Positions 62,979 to 64,000 of a stretch of 64,000 nt of DNA are shown here, one piece after another (position 1 is the stretch's first letter; every line of letters begins with the position of its first letter). The DNA comes from Desulfonatronospira thiodismutans ASO3-1. GTDB lineage: Bacteria > Desulfobacterota > Desulfovibrionia > Desulfovibrionales > Desulfonatronovibrionaceae. The position numbers and the translations under genes are program-made. Location: positions 240,001 to 304,000 of the forward strand of contig NZ_ACJN02000001.1 of the NCBI RefSeq assembly GCF_000174435.1, given 5' to 3'. A model generated the notes under the pieces. The model did no database searches. It had not been told where the DNA came from and saw nothing but the letters and a program-made list of their open reading frames with translations.

Positions 62979-64000
62979 ATGCTTAAACCTGCACCTGGAC
63001 ATTTCTTCGGCAATTTTCTCCGGCCCGGATTTGCTTTCCTCGCCGGCATGGTCATGCTGGCGATTCTGGCGGCACCAATCGGAACCCTGGAAGCCAAAGA
63101 CAAAATAAGCATAACCGACAATACCGGCCGGGAACTGAGCATCCCCTCCCAGGTGGACAGGGTCATCTGCTCCGGCTCAGGCTGCCTGAGGCTTTTGACC
63201 TATATTCAGGCCCATGACCGCATTGTGGGCGTGGACAGCATGGAAAAACGCGATTCAGGCATCAATCCCCGCCCCTATGCCCTGGCCAACCCCCAGTTCA
63301 AGGATTACCCGCTTTTCGGAGAATTCCGCGGGCACGACTCCCCGGAACTTATAGCCGGACTTGATCCCCAGCCCCAGGTAATCTTCAAGGTCAACCCTGA
63401 TTCAGGACCCAACCCGGACCAGTTGCAGGACAAAACCGGTATCCCGGTGATAAGCCTCTACTACGGCAATCTAACTCATGCCAGAGATGACCTGGACGAC
63501 TCTCTGCTCCTCATGGGCAGGGTCATGGACGAGGAAGAAAGGGCCCGGGAGGTAATAGAGTATTTTGACGACCTGGAAGAGGACCTCAGAAGCCGCACCC
63601 GGGACATCCCGGAACAGGACAGGCCCACCTGCTACATCGGAGGGGTGGCTCACAGAGGCCCCCACGGTTTTCAGTCCACCGAACCATCTTATGCACCTTT
63701 TGAATTTTTAAATGCCCGCAATGTGGCTGACGAACTGAACACCGAAGATAAAAGGCTGGATCACGCCACAGTATCCAAAGAAAAAATCATGATCTGGGAC
63801 CCGGAAATTATTTTTCTGGACCTGTCCACTATGCAGCTGGACAGAGGGGCCAACGCCAGAGACCAGCTGCAGCGAGACCCGGCATACAGGCATCTCAGCG
63901 CTGTTGCTGAAGGCAGGGTGTACGGGGTGTTCCCATATAATTACTATACGCAGAACTTTGAAACCATTTTCGCCAATGCCTATTATATCGGCAGCGTTCT
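62979..64000 (+). CDS. ABC transporter substrate-binding protein, metal-chelate (TroA-fold) family, partial
   Basis: At least 340 residues, cut by the window end. A signal peptide (GFAFLAGMVMLAILAAPIGT) is followed by ITDNTGRELSIPSQVDRVIC and then SPELIAGLDPQPQVIFKV, features of periplasmic binding proteins for iron-siderophore, cobalamin and similar chelates. AAGGAG lies before the ATG. Position next to cbiK suggests a cobalt, corrinoid or iron-chelate ligand, but the ligand cannot be read from the sequence. The permease and ATPase genes probably follow beyond the window. Confidence 0.85.
   Translation, partial: MLKPAPGHFFGNFLRPGFAFLAGMVMLAILAAPIGTLEAKDKISITDNTGRELSIPSQVDRVICSGSGCLRLLTYIQAHDRIVGVDSMEKRDSGINPRPYALANPQFKDYPLFGEFRGHDSPELIAGLDPQPQVIFKVNPDSGPNPDQLQDKTGIPVISLYYGNLTHARDDLDDSLLLMGRVMDEEERAREVIEYFDDLEEDLRSRTRDIPEQDRPTCYIGGVAHRGPHGFQSTEPSYAPFEFLNARNVADELNTEDKRLDHATVSKEKIMIWDPEIIFLDLSTMQLDRGANARDQLQRDPAYRHLSAVAEGRVYGVFPYNYYTQNFETIFANAYYIGSV

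Overview
The window looks like chromosomal DNA from a strictly anaerobic Desulfovibrionales-type bacterium (Desulfobacterota), probably halophilic or haloalkaliphilic. The clues are an Orange Protein (ORP/Mrp) gene cluster with its own sigma-54 activator, a class III ribonucleotide reductase, a selenocysteine tRNA, a periplasmic-type CbiK cobaltochelatase and a glycine/sarcosine N-methyltransferase of the kind used to make the osmolyte glycine betaine. The genus is an inference; no rRNA lies in the window.

Layout. 1-18.3 kb is housekeeping DNA: the 5' part of asnS, pgi, then on the minus strand ftsH-folP-cdaA-ybbR-glmM-galU-priA (folate, c-di-AMP, cell-wall and sugar-nucleotide precursors, replication restart), argF-argG-argH, selC on the plus strand, and a class I aldolase. 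18.4-21.5 kb is nrdD-nrdG behind a cobalamin riboswitch. 21.5-27.9 kb is the sigma-54 activator and the ORP cluster. 28-43 kb is an accessory zone: a haem-motif sensor kinase, toxin-antitoxin modules in various states of decay (RHH/PIN, MNT/HEPN, AbiE, BrnTA, VapBC), Fic, glycosyltransferase remnants, and many repeats. 43-52.4 kb is a metal and cobalamin region: ArsR regulator, NicO-type exporter and DUF1007 on the minus strand, and on the plus strand a cobalamin riboswitch followed by btuB-exbB-exbD-tonB-btuF-btuC-btuD. 52.5-58.9 kb is a second accessory zone (DUF2325, DUF4143 ATPase, a complete AbiE pair, gene fragments). 58.9-64 kb holds two further cobalamin riboswitches, one before an unknown gene plus the glycine N-methyltransferase and one before cbiK, and the start of a metal-chelate binding protein gene.

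Two dispersed repeat families run through the window. Family 1 is a set of 63-336 bp elements with GTAACCATTCAGGGG-type inverted ends. Three copies have perfect 8-bp target duplications, so they behave as miniature transposable elements; the GTAA ends and 8-bp duplication resemble IS66-type elements. Family 2 is a hairpin cassette with a CCC(A)GCACTYACTT / AAGTRAGTGC(T)GGG stem. It sits inside all four cobalamin riboswitch aptamers, and again as the terminator stem of the cbiK leader. This link between a mobile-looking hairpin and one riboswitch class is the most unusual thing in the window.

The cobalamin theme ties much of the window together: uptake (btu operon with its own TonB motor), synthesis (cbiK), nickel/cobalt export, a B12-independent RNR under riboswitch control, and an unexpected riboswitch-led methyltransferase operon.
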